Source: JAGNRR01 sp964389575 (GTDB taxonomy: Bacteria; Bacteroidota; Bacteroidia; Chitinophagales; Chitinophagaceae). From it: a stretch of DNA of 64,000 nucleotides. The stretch's first letter is position 1; each line of letters starts with the position of its first letter. Made by a program: the position numbers and the translations under genes. Shown one piece after another: positions 24,945-34,003 of the stretch. The stretch spans positions 16,217-80,216 of the forward strand of contig CAYMFF010000002.1 of assembly GCA_964389575.1 (NCBI GenBank), in the 5' to 3' direction. The notes under the pieces were generated by a model. The model was not told the DNA's origin. It saw nothing but the letters and a program-made list of their open reading frames with translations, and made no database searches.

Positions 24945-26669
24945 GACATCGACGATCAAAGAAGATGTTGACGCACAAGCTGGCATCGAAGTTCCTAATG
25001 AATTTTTGGGTGTTACTGTAACGGTGTATGTGATTGAATTCGTTCCAGCCGGATTCGGATTAACCACAACTGGATTGCTTATGGTAGTAGACGTCAAGAA
25101 ATTATTAGGCGTACTAGCTACCCATAAATAATCATATTGTGTTCCAATAGGCGTAGAGGTCAATTGCAGACTCGAGTTTACACAAGTTGTGGCCCTCGGT
25201 GGTGTTGCTGTGACAATGGGAATATCGACTACATCTACAAAGACGGTGTCCAAATCGCAACCTTCGGCCACGTAATAAGTCGGTAAGGTCGGACTCGCTA
25301 TGGGATTATCACAGTTCGTACAAGAGAGCGATGTGATGGGAGAGCCTCCCGGCAGGACAGACCAATTCTTATCGCCTCCTCCCGATACAAAGAGTTGTGT
25401 TTGATCACCCGCACAAATAACGGTATCACCAAATGCTTGAATGCCGTAATCTACGAAGACTGGAATTGTAAATGTATAACTGTATAAAATGCCTGGTGGC
25501 TTACAACTTGAGTCGATAATGGTCAGTACTAATACTTGTAATCCAGTATCGGCTGCTGTAGTCTGCCAATTTACACATGCTCTGATAGAATCAGTAAGCG
25601 TTCCAGAATAAGATATAGTGGCACCCGGCAATGATACATTAATATTGGAATAAGGTACTAACACGGCATCGGTATCAGTGGAACCAATGTTAAAGCAAAA
25701 AGCTAAGCTATCGCCAGAACATGCTGCCACTTGACCTAATGAATCCAATCCGGCACCCACCAAACTCAAAGTATCTACAGGCGGTGACGGAACTAGTCCA
25801 GGATTACAATTTGCCACCACAACCACTTGAATATCCCGTTTCACAAAACCGATTAATTGGCCGTTCCTATAGGACGTACATTTAATGGTAATAACCCCTG
25901 TACCAGCATTAGAAGGAGTAAAAGATATAGCACCGGTTTGAGAATTAACCGTAAAGGTATTATTCGTTGGAATAGGGTTCGTTAGAGGATTTCCTGTTTG
26001 ACCCGGAGGAAATGATGTATAAGTAGAATTTACTGGAGACCAATTATTACAGCTTTGTCCAGTTAGTGGATTAACCGATTCATATACCAGTGAATCTCCA
26101 TTAATATCAACAGCACCATTATTAAAAGTAAATGGAACACCAACACAACAGTATGGAACTGGTTTTACCGAAAAGTAGGGAGAGTTATCTGGAGTAGTAG
26201 CGGCCGTGCTATTGTCTAATGTAGCATCAATTACCAATGTTCCACCCGAGAGATAATCCATTTGGTTTCTGGCACCTACAAACACCCAAAAACGCCAAAA
26301 ATTACAAGGCTGTAATACGACGGTTGTTTCATAAACGTGTTCTTCGTATCCTGGCACAGGGCTATTTGGAGTATTACAGGTATTACCAAAATTAGGACAA
26401 CCATTACTTACAACAGTTGGACCTGATATTTTAGGAAGTGTTAGGGTTTGTGGCCCAATGTTACATCCTTGACTTTCGTAACAAACTTGACCCGATCCTG
26501 GAGCAGGAATCCCACCACAATCACGGTAAAACTTAAATATAATTTTATAAGTATTACCCGTTACATGCTCATAAAGTACCTCTCCGCCTGCTGCGTGAGA
26601 TGCTTGTGCCGTGTTGCTAAATGCAAATACCCCAATTGATACCAGCAATAGCAGAAATAATTTCTTCAT
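23697..26669 (-). CDS. T9SS type B (gliding-motility-type) cargo protein, copy A
   Basis: A secreted surface protein of 990 residues. I start it at the ATG at 26667-26669, where the signal peptide (M-K-K-L-F-L-L-L-L-V-S-I-G-V-F-A-F) begins. The mature N-terminus S-H-A-A-G-G-E-V-L-Y and F-Y-R-D-C-G-G is a recurring Bacteroidota surface-protein opening. Ig-like/PKD-like beta repeats follow to about residue 900. The last 85 residues are the type B sorting domain: L-P-N-A-F-S-P-G, I-Y-N-R-W-G-E-R-V, D-G-W-D-G and the terminal G-N-V-T-L-V-R. The type IX system recognises this tag, and the tag is usually removed or retained at the cell surface. The C-terminal half is identical to that of the next gene. 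Confidence 0.9.
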   Translation of the reverse strand: MKKLFLLLLVSIGVFAFSNTAQASHAAGGEVLYEHVTGNTYKIIFKFYRDCGGIPAPGSGQVCYESQGCNIGPQTLTLPKISGPTVVSNGCPNFGNTCNTPNSPVPGYEEHVYETTVVLQPCNFWRFWVFVGARNQMDYLSGGTLVIDATLDNSTAATTPDNSPYFSVKPVPYCCVGVPFTFNNGAVDINGDSLVYESVNPLTGQSCNNWSPVNSTYTSFPPGQTGNPLTNPIPTNNTFTVNSQTGAISFTPSNAGTGVITIKCTSYRNGQLIGFVKRDIQVVVVANCNPGLVPSPPVDTLSLVGAGLDSLGQVAACSGDSLAFCFNIGSTDTDAVLVPYSNINVSLPGATISYSGTLTDSIRACVNWQTTAADTGLQVLVLTIIDSSCKPPGILYSYTFTIPVFVDYGIQAFGDTVICAGDQTQLFVSGGGDKNWSVLPGGSPITSLSCTNCDNPIASPTLPTYYVAEGCDLDTVFVDVVDIPIVTATPPRATTCVNSSLQLTSTPIGTQYDYLWVASTPNNFLTSTTISNPVVVNPNPAGTNSITYTVTVTPKNSLGTSMPACASTSSLIVDVLKGFTIDPYDTILCDGESTTITGTGTTAGLTPDAYNFNWTPPGDMTPNNTLNTTITPAVPGGMYTITASFPGCPDSSVTLPVIVDALPVVDAGIDREMCLNDTIHLNSSVLPDSQNYYTITWTPGADMNNSTIPNPVYSGKITQNLNVTYTTPNGCSDDDNVLITVNNVDFLQLDGDRAICPGDTTGLSVIGGISYGWSPDYFISSTGNVSSVQVYPEATQEYQVIGLDANGCYDTAYANVVVYPNSVLDAGDDVTIYPGESVTLYADGNVTLFNWFPPSGLSSTTIKNPNAQPTATTRYYVNAQTENGCPTMDSVTVIVSNESLIDLPNAFSPGSGTSINDKLTIKRRGLVELKTWNIYNRWGERVFNTTDINDGWDGRFNDKPQPLGTYVYVIEAVTSTGKRFYKQGNVTLVR
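25231..25380. repeat. Second similar patch between the T9SS paralogues, copy A
   Basis: These 150 bases match 28367-28516 with nine mismatches by my count (offset 3136). The patch encodes the D-T-V-F-V-D-V-V to G-G-G-D-K-N-W part. It is flanked by clearly more diverged sequence. Confidence 0.75.
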
Positions 26670-26834
26670 GTTAACTATTTGTGGCTTAAAAGTACATCCT
26701 TTTTCCATATTGTGTTTGTCTTAAATCGAATAAATTAGGGCTTTTTGAGCCCCTAGTATCTTATAGACGTCTCATTCAACCCAAAGGGTTTGTAGAAAAG
26801 AGAAAAATATTAAAAAATTACGGCTAAAGGCCAA

Positions 26835-28083
26835 TTTATCTCACGAGAGTAACATTTCCTTGTTTGTAGAAACGCTTGCCTGTGCTCGTTACAGCCTCTA
26901 TCACATACACATACGTACCTAATGGTTGTGGCTTATCATTAAAGCGACCATCCCAACCATCATTGATATCAGTCGTGTTAAACACACGCTCACCCCAACG
27001 ATTGTAAATATTCCAAGTCTTCAATTCTACCAAACCACGGCGCTTTATCGTCAACTTATCGTTGATACTCGTACCACTTCCTGGTGAAAACGCATTCGGT
27101 AAATCTATCAAACTCTCATTGCTTACTATTACCGTCACACTGTCCATCGTTGGACAACCATTCTCGGTCTGAGCATTTACATAGTATCTCGTCGTCGCTG
27201 TCGGTTGAGCATTCGGATTCTTAATCGTTGTGCTACTCAAACCACTCGGTGGAAACCAATTAAACAAGGTAACATTTCCATCGGCATAAAGCGTCACGCT
27301 TTCGCCAGGATAAATCGTTACATCATCTCCTGCATCTAAAACGGAGTTTGGGTAAACCACCACATTCGCATAGGCTGTATCGTAACAACCATTGGCATCT
27401 AAACCAATCACCTGATACTCTTGTGTCGCTTCGGGATAAACCTGAACACTTGATACATTACCCGTACTACTAATAAAGTAATCTGGACTCCAACCATAAC
27501 TGATACCACCAATCACACTTAAGCCAGTCGTATCGCCAGGGCAAATCGCTCGGTCGCCATCTAGTTGTAAAAAGTCTACATTGTTTACGGTAATCAATAC
27601 ATTATCATCATCACTACAACCATTGGGTGTTGTGTAAGTCACGTTTAAATTCTGTGTAATCTTGCCGCTATAAACTGGATTAGGAATCGTACTATTATTC
27701 ATATCTGCTCCTGGCGTCCAAGTTATTGTATAGTAATTCTGTGAATCCGGTAATACCGATGAGTTTAAGTGAATCGTATCGTTCAAACACATTTCTCTAT
27801 CTATACCGGCATCTACTACTGGAAGAGCATCTACTATCACGGGCAAGGTTACGGAGCTATCAGGACAACCTGGGAAACTTGCTGTTATCGTATACATACC
27901 TCCTGGAACAGCCGGTGTAATCGTTGTGTTCAAGGTGTTATTCGGTGTCATGTCACCCGGTGGGGTCCAATTAAAATTATATGCATCGGGCGTTAAACCG
28001 GCCGTCGTTCCGGTGCCTGTTATAGTAGTACTTTCTCCATCACACAAAATCGTATCGTAAGGATCTATCGTAAAACCTTTTAA
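26835..28083. repeat. 1249-bp identical direct repeat, copy B
   Basis: Second copy of the repeat at 23696-24944, in the same orientation, covering the 3' end of the second T9SS cargo gene. It ends just downstream of that gene's stop codon. Confidence 0.93.
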
Positions 28084-29823
28084 TACATCCACGATTACAC
28101 TAGCCGTGGCCGAGCAACCTGGAATTGAAGTTCCTCCACCGTTTTTAGGTGTGACATTTACCGTGTAGGTAATTGAGTTGCCTGCAGGATTCGGTAATTC
28201 ACAAACTGGATTTCTTATTGTCGTGCTGGTTAAAAAAGTACCCGGTGTCCAACTATAATCATATTGTTGAGCTGGAGGTCCTGGATTTGCAGCAACATCC
28301 AATTGTAAACTTGAATTCACGCAAGTCGTGGTTCTGGGTGTAACCACTAAACTCGGTACTTGGACCACATCTACAAAAACGGTGTCTAAATCGCAACCTT
28401 CAACCACATAATAAGTCGGTAAGGTGGGACTCGCTATCGGATTATCACAGTTCGTACAAGAGAGTGATGTGATGGGAGAGCCTCCCGGCAGGACAGACCA
28501 ATTTTTATCGCCTCCTCCTGTTGCAAAAAGTTGAGTTTGATCGCCTGCGCAAATTACTGTATCACCAAAAGCTTGAATACCATAATCTATAAAGACTGGA
28601 ATCGTAAAGCTAAACGGTATCAGAATTCCGGGCGGAACACAATTAGAGTCAATTACAGTAATCACCAAAACATGCAATCCAGTGTCGGCTGCTGTAGTTT
28701 GCCAATTTACACATGCCTGAATTGAATCAGTAAGCAAACCAGAATATGATATTGTTGCACCTGGTAATGAAACACTAATATTTGAACTCGCCACTAAAAT
28801 AGAAGCAGTGTCTGGAGAACTAATTCCAAAGCAAAACTGAATACTATCGCCCGAACAAGCCTTGAGTTGACCCAATGAATCAATACCTACATTAACCAAT
28901 GTGTTTGTGTCAATGTCGGGTGGACTAATAATAGCAGGAGAGCAATTTAGAACTACTACTTGAATGTCTCTCATAATAGTACTTATTAATTGACCATTTC
29001 GAAAAGCCGAACACCTTATTGTGATTACGCCAGTACCTACATTAGAAGGTGTGAATGACATAGAACCCGTTTGAGAATTTAGCACAAAAGAATTATTACA
29101 AGGAATAGGATTCGTAATCGCACTATAAACTCCTGGGAAAGATGCAGGGATTGGAACCGGTGTTGGGCTCGATGTTCCACAAGCACCATTTAATGGATTG
29201 ATAGACTCAAAAAATAATGAATCGCCATCTACATCAATCGTACCCATGTTATAAGTAAAAGGTGTATTCACACAACAATAAGGAACTGGTGGTAAGGAGA
29301 AATATGGAGAATCATCGTTTTGCGAAACGGTATTATCAAATGTTGTTTCAACGAAAAGATTTCCACCACCCATCCAAGGCATCGGATTTCGGGCTGTGAT
29401 CGAAGCTGAAAAGTGCCAAGAATTACATTGAATCGGCAAAGTAACTTGAGATTGATAAACATGCTCTTCATAACCTGGCACTACACTATTTGGATCGATA
29501 CAATTATTCGGAAAATTTGGACAGCCCGAACCAACTATGTTCGGTCCAAAAATTTTGGGAAGTACCAATGTATTGGTACCCGTTTGACAATTATTCCAAT
29601 AACAAAGCGAAACTGTATTGGGTGCGCTAGCACCAGTACAATATCTATAAAACCTATAAGTAACCGTGTAGGTATTGGTTGTATTGGGTACAAGCGAATA
29701 CGTAATTTCGGCACCAGCAGCATGCGAAGCATCAGCCCGTTGAGAAAAACCAACGCTTAATAAACCGGCAAAGAAGAAGAAAAAGAAAAATTGGCCTTTT
29801 GTTTTTTTTATTTTGAAAATCAT
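26836..29823 (-). CDS. T9SS type B (gliding-motility-type) cargo protein, copy B
   Basis: A 995-residue paralogue of the preceding gene in tandem. The signal peptide contains seven consecutive Phe (near residues 12-18). The mature opening S-H-A-A-G-A-E-I-T-Y is followed by F-Y-R-Y-C, Cys-containing beta repeats, and the same C-terminal sorting domain (I-Y-N-R-W-G-E-R-V, D-G-W-D-G, G-N-V-T-L-V-R). Residues from about 580 onward are identical to copy A, while the first 300 residues have clearly diverged. Exported by the type IX system to the cell surface. It ends 166 bases before the copy A start, and the spacer shows only a short GGGCT/AGCCC hairpin near 26738-26752. Confidence 0.9.
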   Translation of the reverse strand: MIFKIKKTKGQFFFFFFFAGLLSVGFSQRADASHAAGAEITYSLVPNTTNTYTVTYRFYRYCTGASAPNTVSLCYWNNCQTGTNTLVLPKIFGPNIVGSGCPNFPNNCIDPNSVVPGYEEHVYQSQVTLPIQCNSWHFSASITARNPMPWMGGGNLFVETTFDNTVSQNDDSPYFSLPPVPYCCVNTPFTYNMGTIDVDGDSLFFESINPLNGACGTSSPTPVPIPASFPGVYSAITNPIPCNNSFVLNSQTGSMSFTPSNVGTGVITIRCSAFRNGQLISTIMRDIQVVVLNCSPAIISPPDIDTNTLVNVGIDSLGQLKACSGDSIQFCFGISSPDTASILVASSNISVSLPGATISYSGLLTDSIQACVNWQTTAADTGLHVLVITVIDSNCVPPGILIPFSFTIPVFIDYGIQAFGDTVICAGDQTQLFATGGGDKNWSVLPGGSPITSLSCTNCDNPIASPTLPTYYVVEGCDLDTVFVDVVQVPSLVVTPRTTTCVNSSLQLDVAANPGPPAQQYDYSWTPGTFLTSTTIRNPVCELPNPAGNSITYTVNVTPKNGGGTSIPGCSATASVIVDVLKGFTIDPYDTILCDGESTTITGTGTTAGLTPDAYNFNWTPPGDMTPNNTLNTTITPAVPGGMYTITASFPGCPDSSVTLPVIVDALPVVDAGIDREMCLNDTIHLNSSVLPDSQNYYTITWTPGADMNNSTIPNPVYSGKITQNLNVTYTTPNGCSDDDNVLITVNNVDFLQLDGDRAICPGDTTGLSVIGGISYGWSPDYFISSTGNVSSVQVYPEATQEYQVIGLDANGCYDTAYANVVVYPNSVLDAGDDVTIYPGESVTLYADGNVTLFNWFPPSGLSSTTIKNPNAQPTATTRYYVNAQTENGCPTMDSVTVIVSNESLIDLPNAFSPGSGTSINDKLTIKRRGLVELKTWNIYNRWGERVFNTTDINDGWDGRFNDKPQPLGTYVYVIEAVTSTGKRFYKQGNVTLVR
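28367..28516. repeat. Second similar patch between the T9SS paralogues, copy B
   Basis: Partner of 25231-25380, about 94 percent identical by my count. It lies about 280 bases from the edge of the fully identical block. Confidence 0.75.
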
Positions 29824-29829
29824 AGTTGT

Positions 29830-30849
29830 CTAGGGTTTAAAATAAACCAAGGTTACTCCTGGGTTTACTTTATCATAGACGTAGTCTTGTACCTCGATGG
29901 TTTGGTTACAAATAGAAAAAATTTCTTTTTTTAGAATTCCAAAGCCGATTCCATGAATAACACGGAACGGGTTTATATTGTCATCTGCAATGGCTAAATC
30001 AAGATAGGTGCAGAAATAGTTCAATTGAAATTGCAACTTTTCACCATCATTTAGGGAATGATGTTGTTTATAAATTTTTTCTATATGCAAATCAATTTCT
30101 CCTTTTGATTTTCGCTTACTAGCTTTAGTGCCGAGTGGTGTCAAGGAATTACTGACGTTTGTTATTTGAGGCAAATCCATTTTTTTTACCGGATTCAGTT
30201 TTGTAAAAACTGGGATTTCAAATAAGGGCAAATTATTTTTTTCTAAAAAAGTGACTTTGTCAATCAACTTTTTCCTGTTCAGCTTCTGAGAGAAAAAATG
30301 AGTGGGCGTTATTTTTTTGTCCAGTTCATTAATCTCAAAATTGAACAATGGGTTATTCGTTGCATCTTCAAAAGTAAAAGAATACAACAATTGTTTTTGT
30401 TGAAAACCCAGTTCCCCTTCAAAAGAAAAAATACTTTTTCCTTGAATTGAAATATCAACTAAGTAGTTTAACCTATGCGCCCATTCGCTAAAAACATACA
30501 AGGCGAAACGATGAATAATATCTTCTCCGTCCTGTTCGCGATATACCGGCTGAAACAAAAGGTAAAGTCCTTTTTCAAACTGACTTTCAGCCGAATGCTC
30601 ACTATTGTCTTTTTTGATATTATCGATATAAACTGTTTTTCCTTTGAGCCTTTTTTTCTCTAATTCTTTTTTTTGCTCTCTATCTTTTATAAACCAATCC
30701 AGATACGGAAAATCGAGATCAGCTTCTTCGGCAGGAATAACCAAACCGTTAATGCGCACGCGTAGATATTGATTTTGAACAATATCAACAACCACTCCTT
30801 CTTCACCCGTTTCACGAAGCTTAATCTTATCTCCAACAGAAAATTTCAT
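29830..30849 (-). CDS. DUF2027 / Smr domain protein (MutS2-like C-terminal module)
   Basis: A 339-residue soluble protein. The N-terminal 60 residues form a small beta domain (V-G-D-K-I-K-L-R-E-T-G-E-E-G-V-V). The middle (about 90-240) is the DUF2027 region of Bacteroidota proteins annotated as Smr/MutS-like. The C-terminal 80 residues form an Smr domain with E-I-D-L-H-I near residue 255 and V-I-H-G-I-G-F-G-I-L near 300, the H-G-x-G-x-G-x-L pattern of Smr nicking or RNA-cleaving modules. There is no MutS ATPase. It may act on nucleic acid; the substrate is unknown. Its stop lies 6 bases before the start of the T9SS cargo gene. Confidence 0.85.
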   Translation of the reverse strand: MKFSVGDKIKLRETGEEGVVVDIVQNQYLRVRINGLVIPAEEADLDFPYLDWFIKDREQKKELEKKRLKGKTVYIDNIKKDNSEHSAESQFEKGLYLLFQPVYREQDGEDIIHRFALYVFSEWAHRLNYLVDISIQGKSIFSFEGELGFQQKQLLYSFTFEDATNNPLFNFEINELDKKITPTHFFSQKLNRKKLIDKVTFLEKNNLPLFEIPVFTKLNPVKKMDLPQITNVSNSLTPLGTKASKRKSKGEIDLHIEKIYKQHHSLNDGEKLQFQLNYFCTYLDLAIADDNINPFRVIHGIGFGILKKEIFSICNQTIEVQDYVYDKVNPGVTLVYFKP

Positions 30850-30860
30850 CGCTTATCTTC

Positions 30861-31523
30861 GTGCGAAATTACAACGCAACGGTGAGTAACCTAAGATGGA
30901 AAATAGCGCAATGGGCAGAACGTAGATGGTGGCGAAACTATCTGAAAAATAAATCAGTGAGCGACTATCTGCAATGGAAAAAAGAATATTGGCAAAACTT
31001 TCTTGTTCAAATTGAAATAGATGAGAAGAAGGTTGCAAGTACAGAATCAATTGACCTGGGCTGCGGACCGGCTGGTATCTTTATTTTATTTGAAAATGCC
31101 ACAGCCGTAGACCCTTTGCTTGACACCTACGATAATGATTTAAAACATTTTTCAAAAGACAATTATCCCTACAACACCTTTGTCAATGCTGGATTAGAAG
31201 ACTTCAATCCTTCAAAATCCTACGACACGATTTTTTGTATCAATGCTATAAACCATGTCAACGAATTGGAAAAAGGCATCAGTAAACTAAGCGAATGCGC
31301 TCATGATAATTCACAACTTATCATCTCTATTGATGCACACAATCATAACTTTCTGAAAAAAATATTTCAATGGTTGCCGGGTGATATTTTACACCCGCAT
31401 CAATACAACCTAAAAGAGTATCAAGAAAAAATCAAAGCGGCCGGCTGGAAAATTACCAAGACGAAAGAAATGGACCGAGCGTTTATTTTTAATTATTATG
31501 TGTTAGTTGCCAGCAAAACTTAG
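30861..31523 (+). CDS. Class I SAM-dependent methyltransferase
   Basis: A protein of up to 220 residues with a Rossmann-type methyltransferase core. Motif I is I-D-L-G-C-G-P-A-G-I at about 63-72. An acidic A-V-D-P loop follows, then F-C-I-N-A-I-N-H-V as motif IV, and the late A-A-G-W-K-I strand. The open frame starts with GTG at 30861. A second GTG at 30882 (M-S-N-L-R-W-K) would give 213 residues and leave more room for a promoter, since the divergent gene starts at 30849. The target is unknown. The stop overlaps the convergent TonB receptor stop by 4 bases. Confidence 0.85.
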   Translation: MRNYNATVSNLRWKIAQWAERRWWRNYLKNKSVSDYLQWKKEYWQNFLVQIEIDEKKVASTESIDLGCGPAGIFILFENATAVDPLLDTYDNDLKHFSKDNYPYNTFVNAGLEDFNPSKSYDTIFCINAINHVNELEKGISKLSECAHDNSQLIISIDAHNHNFLKKIFQWLPGDILHPHQYNLKEYQEKIKAAGWKITKTKEMDRAFIFNYYVLVASKT

Positions 31524-33868
31524 AAATTAGTTTTCAGCTGTAATGTATAATTGGTGGGCGGTGCAATTAAAGCAGGTCGCTGCGTATAAACCGCATTTGT
31601 AAGATTTTGTACAATCAATCCTAAAGCTACATTTTTAGTAAGCTGTAAACTACTGCGAACATCCAACACGAAATAACCTCGGTTATATTGTTGACGAAAA
31701 TCTCGGATAGTATGAGGCAAACCTGTTCCAAGTTGAAAAATTGCTCCGAAATTGTTTTTTTCATCGCTGTTATTCTCAAAAACCTCATCAATATTTTTGA
31801 CGAAGGAATTATAAATCCCGACTACTCCAAACGTCCATTTTTTATAAGTACCTTGAATATCTAATTTCACGGAATGGTTAGACCTATATTTTAAGGTTCG
31901 CGTATCACCACTTAAGTTGGCTATCACTACAGAATCAGGATTTACTTGCATGGGGTTTACATAAGTATAAGCTAACAAATAATTGAGTTCAACATTTTGG
32001 ATGCGCCCTTGTCCATACGTAGAAAAATCAATGCCATTAATGCGACTTCGCCCAACATTGTTTGAGCGAAAACCAATGTAGCTAAAAGCATTATTTACTT
32101 GATTAATGGTAGAATCTTCTGGCAGATACAAGCCAAAATTAAACTCCATCATGTCTTGATATTCCATCCAAAAACCTGCAATATCAAAATAACCAAACCA
32201 GTTTCCTTTTTTCCATAGTTGCTTTACGCCAATCTCCGCGCTCCAACCCGTTTCAGAATTTAGGCCCGGATTTGGAAAGACACTAGACGGGCCAAAAGAA
32301 GTTTGAATAAATCGTTCGGCAATTGAAGGATAGCGATAACCCTGTCCGAAAGAAGCGCGAACAAAGGTGCCTTTACTGGCTTGATAATTCGTCCCTAATC
32401 TAAAAACAGGGCGTGCTTCCAATCCAAAATCATCTACCCGATTGGCTTCGTATCGTGCACCCAAACTAAGCCAGAGTTTTTTTATTTTCTTATCGAATTG
32501 AGCATAAGTTGCATAATTATTACCGAAATGACGACCGTATAATTCTCCTGTTACATTTTGATAATTTGCAATGAGACCTGCCGTAAGTGTAGCTTTATGC
32601 AAGATGCCCTTTTCCTGTTTAAAGGGTTTTTGAAATTGATACTCGCCATAAAACAAATCAGCTATTGATGATTGATTTTTTTCGGGTATGTCATTATTTG
32701 ATCTGAACCAGCGTGTGCGAATCGTATGCTTTACATCGTTTTTCGTTCGATAGATAAGATATGGATCTGCATTAATTCGCTGACCTTGATTTTTATTTAT
32801 CGTGGTAGAAGAATCCGCCAATCCGCCATACGGCTGATAATATCTATTATTATTTACTGTATCCACATCCCAGAAAAAGAACGTCTGACTTTTGTTTATT
32901 TGTGCATTCGTGTTTAACCCATAAGATAGTCCCTTAATTTTTTTAGAGCGATATCGGAGGTTAGCATTGGCTCGCAATCGTCTATCTAAATCACCTTGCA
33001 AATAAGAATCTTCACTATACCAAGCCGATCCTAGAACAACATCCAGATTACCAAATTTTTGGGCATGAGATAAATAACCGCCCTGAAAACCAGGTTGCTT
33101 TTTATCCCACCATTTCCATGATTTCTCTTTCGGATTACCATACATTCCATTATAAACCATGATACTCGTTTTGGGTTTACTGGTAGGATAGGCTGTTCGA
33201 AAATTAATGGCCCCATTTAGCGCTGAAGAGCCATACAAACAGGATGATGCTCCTTTAATAACTTCTACTTGTGTGCAGTTTTCTATTGGCAAAAACGTCC
33301 ATTTGGCATCGGCTGCATCAGCGGTAAGCATAGGCATATCGTCTACCAAAACTTGCACCCTGCTTCCAGCGCCATAACTCCAACCTGCTCCACCTCTTAT
33401 GTTTATTTGATTTTCGATAACGTTCACTCCTGGCACACGATTCAGGGCATCGTCCATAGAATTCATCCCAGTGCTTAGCATTCTTTTGGGTTTCACGACT
33501 TCAATAGAAACTGTTTCTTCTTCTATTTTTTTTTCGAAACGACTACCACTAATTGTCACAATTTGTAATTTATTTTTCGTCGGCACTAATTGTACATTCA
33601 ATTCTATATTTTTTATCAAATCAACTTCCAATCGTTGTGTTTCATAACCTATCATAGAAAAACGAGCTGTGTATTTCCCGGGTGGTAAAGAGAGTTCGTA
33701 CTGACCGCTTACATTTGACTTTGTCCCCTGCTTATTTGACATAAAAACAGAAGCACCTATAATAGTTTCTTGATTTTTTTGATTTGAAATTATTCCGCTA
33801 ATTTTTAGTTGGGCATGAGTAAAAAAAGGAAGCAAAACAAATGCAATAAGTAGTAGTTTTTTTGTCAT
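31520..33868 (-). CDS. TonB-dependent outer-membrane receptor
   Basis: A 782-residue receptor for energised uptake across the outer membrane. The order is: signal peptide (1-19), carboxypeptidase-regulatory-like beta-sandwich (about 20-110), plug domain (about 125-235, with L-N-R-V-P-G-V-N-V, N-I-R-G-G and V-I-K-G-A-S-S-C-L-Y-G-S), then a beta-barrel ending in an aromatic residue (L-K-T-N-F). There is no adjacent SusD-like lipoprotein, so it is not a canonical polysaccharide-utilisation pair. The ligand is not evident; iron-chelate and vitamin receptors share this shape. Its start lies 35 bases from the assembly gap, so its promoter region is partly lost. Confidence 0.92.
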   Translation of the reverse strand: MTKKLLLIAFVLLPFFTHAQLKISGIISNQKNQETIIGASVFMSNKQGTKSNVSGQYELSLPPGKYTARFSMIGYETQRLEVDLIKNIELNVQLVPTKNKLQIVTISGSRFEKKIEEETVSIEVVKPKRMLSTGMNSMDDALNRVPGVNVIENQINIRGGAGWSYGAGSRVQVLVDDMPMLTADAADAKWTFLPIENCTQVEVIKGASSCLYGSSALNGAINFRTAYPTSKPKTSIMVYNGMYGNPKEKSWKWWDKKQPGFQGGYLSHAQKFGNLDVVLGSAWYSEDSYLQGDLDRRLRANANLRYRSKKIKGLSYGLNTNAQINKSQTFFFWDVDTVNNNRYYQPYGGLADSSTTINKNQGQRINADPYLIYRTKNDVKHTIRTRWFRSNNDIPEKNQSSIADLFYGEYQFQKPFKQEKGILHKATLTAGLIANYQNVTGELYGRHFGNNYATYAQFDKKIKKLWLSLGARYEANRVDDFGLEARPVFRLGTNYQASKGTFVRASFGQGYRYPSIAERFIQTSFGPSSVFPNPGLNSETGWSAEIGVKQLWKKGNWFGYFDIAGFWMEYQDMMEFNFGLYLPEDSTINQVNNAFSYIGFRSNNVGRSRINGIDFSTYGQGRIQNVELNYLLAYTYVNPMQVNPDSVVIANLSGDTRTLKYRSNHSVKLDIQGTYKKWTFGVVGIYNSFVKNIDEVFENNSDEKNNFGAIFQLGTGLPHTIRDFRQQYNRGYFVLDVRSSLQLTKNVALGLIVQNLTNAVYTQRPALIAPPTNYTLQLKTNF

Positions 33869-33903
33869 TTAATCAGTGAATATAATAAAAAAGAAAAATA
33901 ATT

Positions 33904-34003
33904 NNNNNNNNNNNNNNNNNNNNNNNNNNNNNNNNNNNNNNNNNNNNNNNNNNNNNNNNNNNNNNNNNNNNNNNNNNNNNNNNNNNNNNNNNNNNNNNNN
34001 NNN
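33904..34003. other. Assembly gap (100 N)
   Basis: Exactly 100 undetermined bases, the conventional length for a gap of unknown size in a scaffold. It separates the TonB receptor from a truncated T9SS cargo gene, so true distance and any genes between are unknown. Confidence 0.98.

Noticed and set aside
26738..26752. Short GGGCT/AGCCC hairpin between the T9SS paralogues as terminator
   Set aside because: The stem is only five base pairs with no clear T-run on the needed side, so I mention it only in the gene entry.
23696..28083. Insertion sequence or transposon as cause of the identical blocks
   Set aside because: No transposase, terminal inverted repeats or target duplication flank either block; the blocks end at coding-domain edges.
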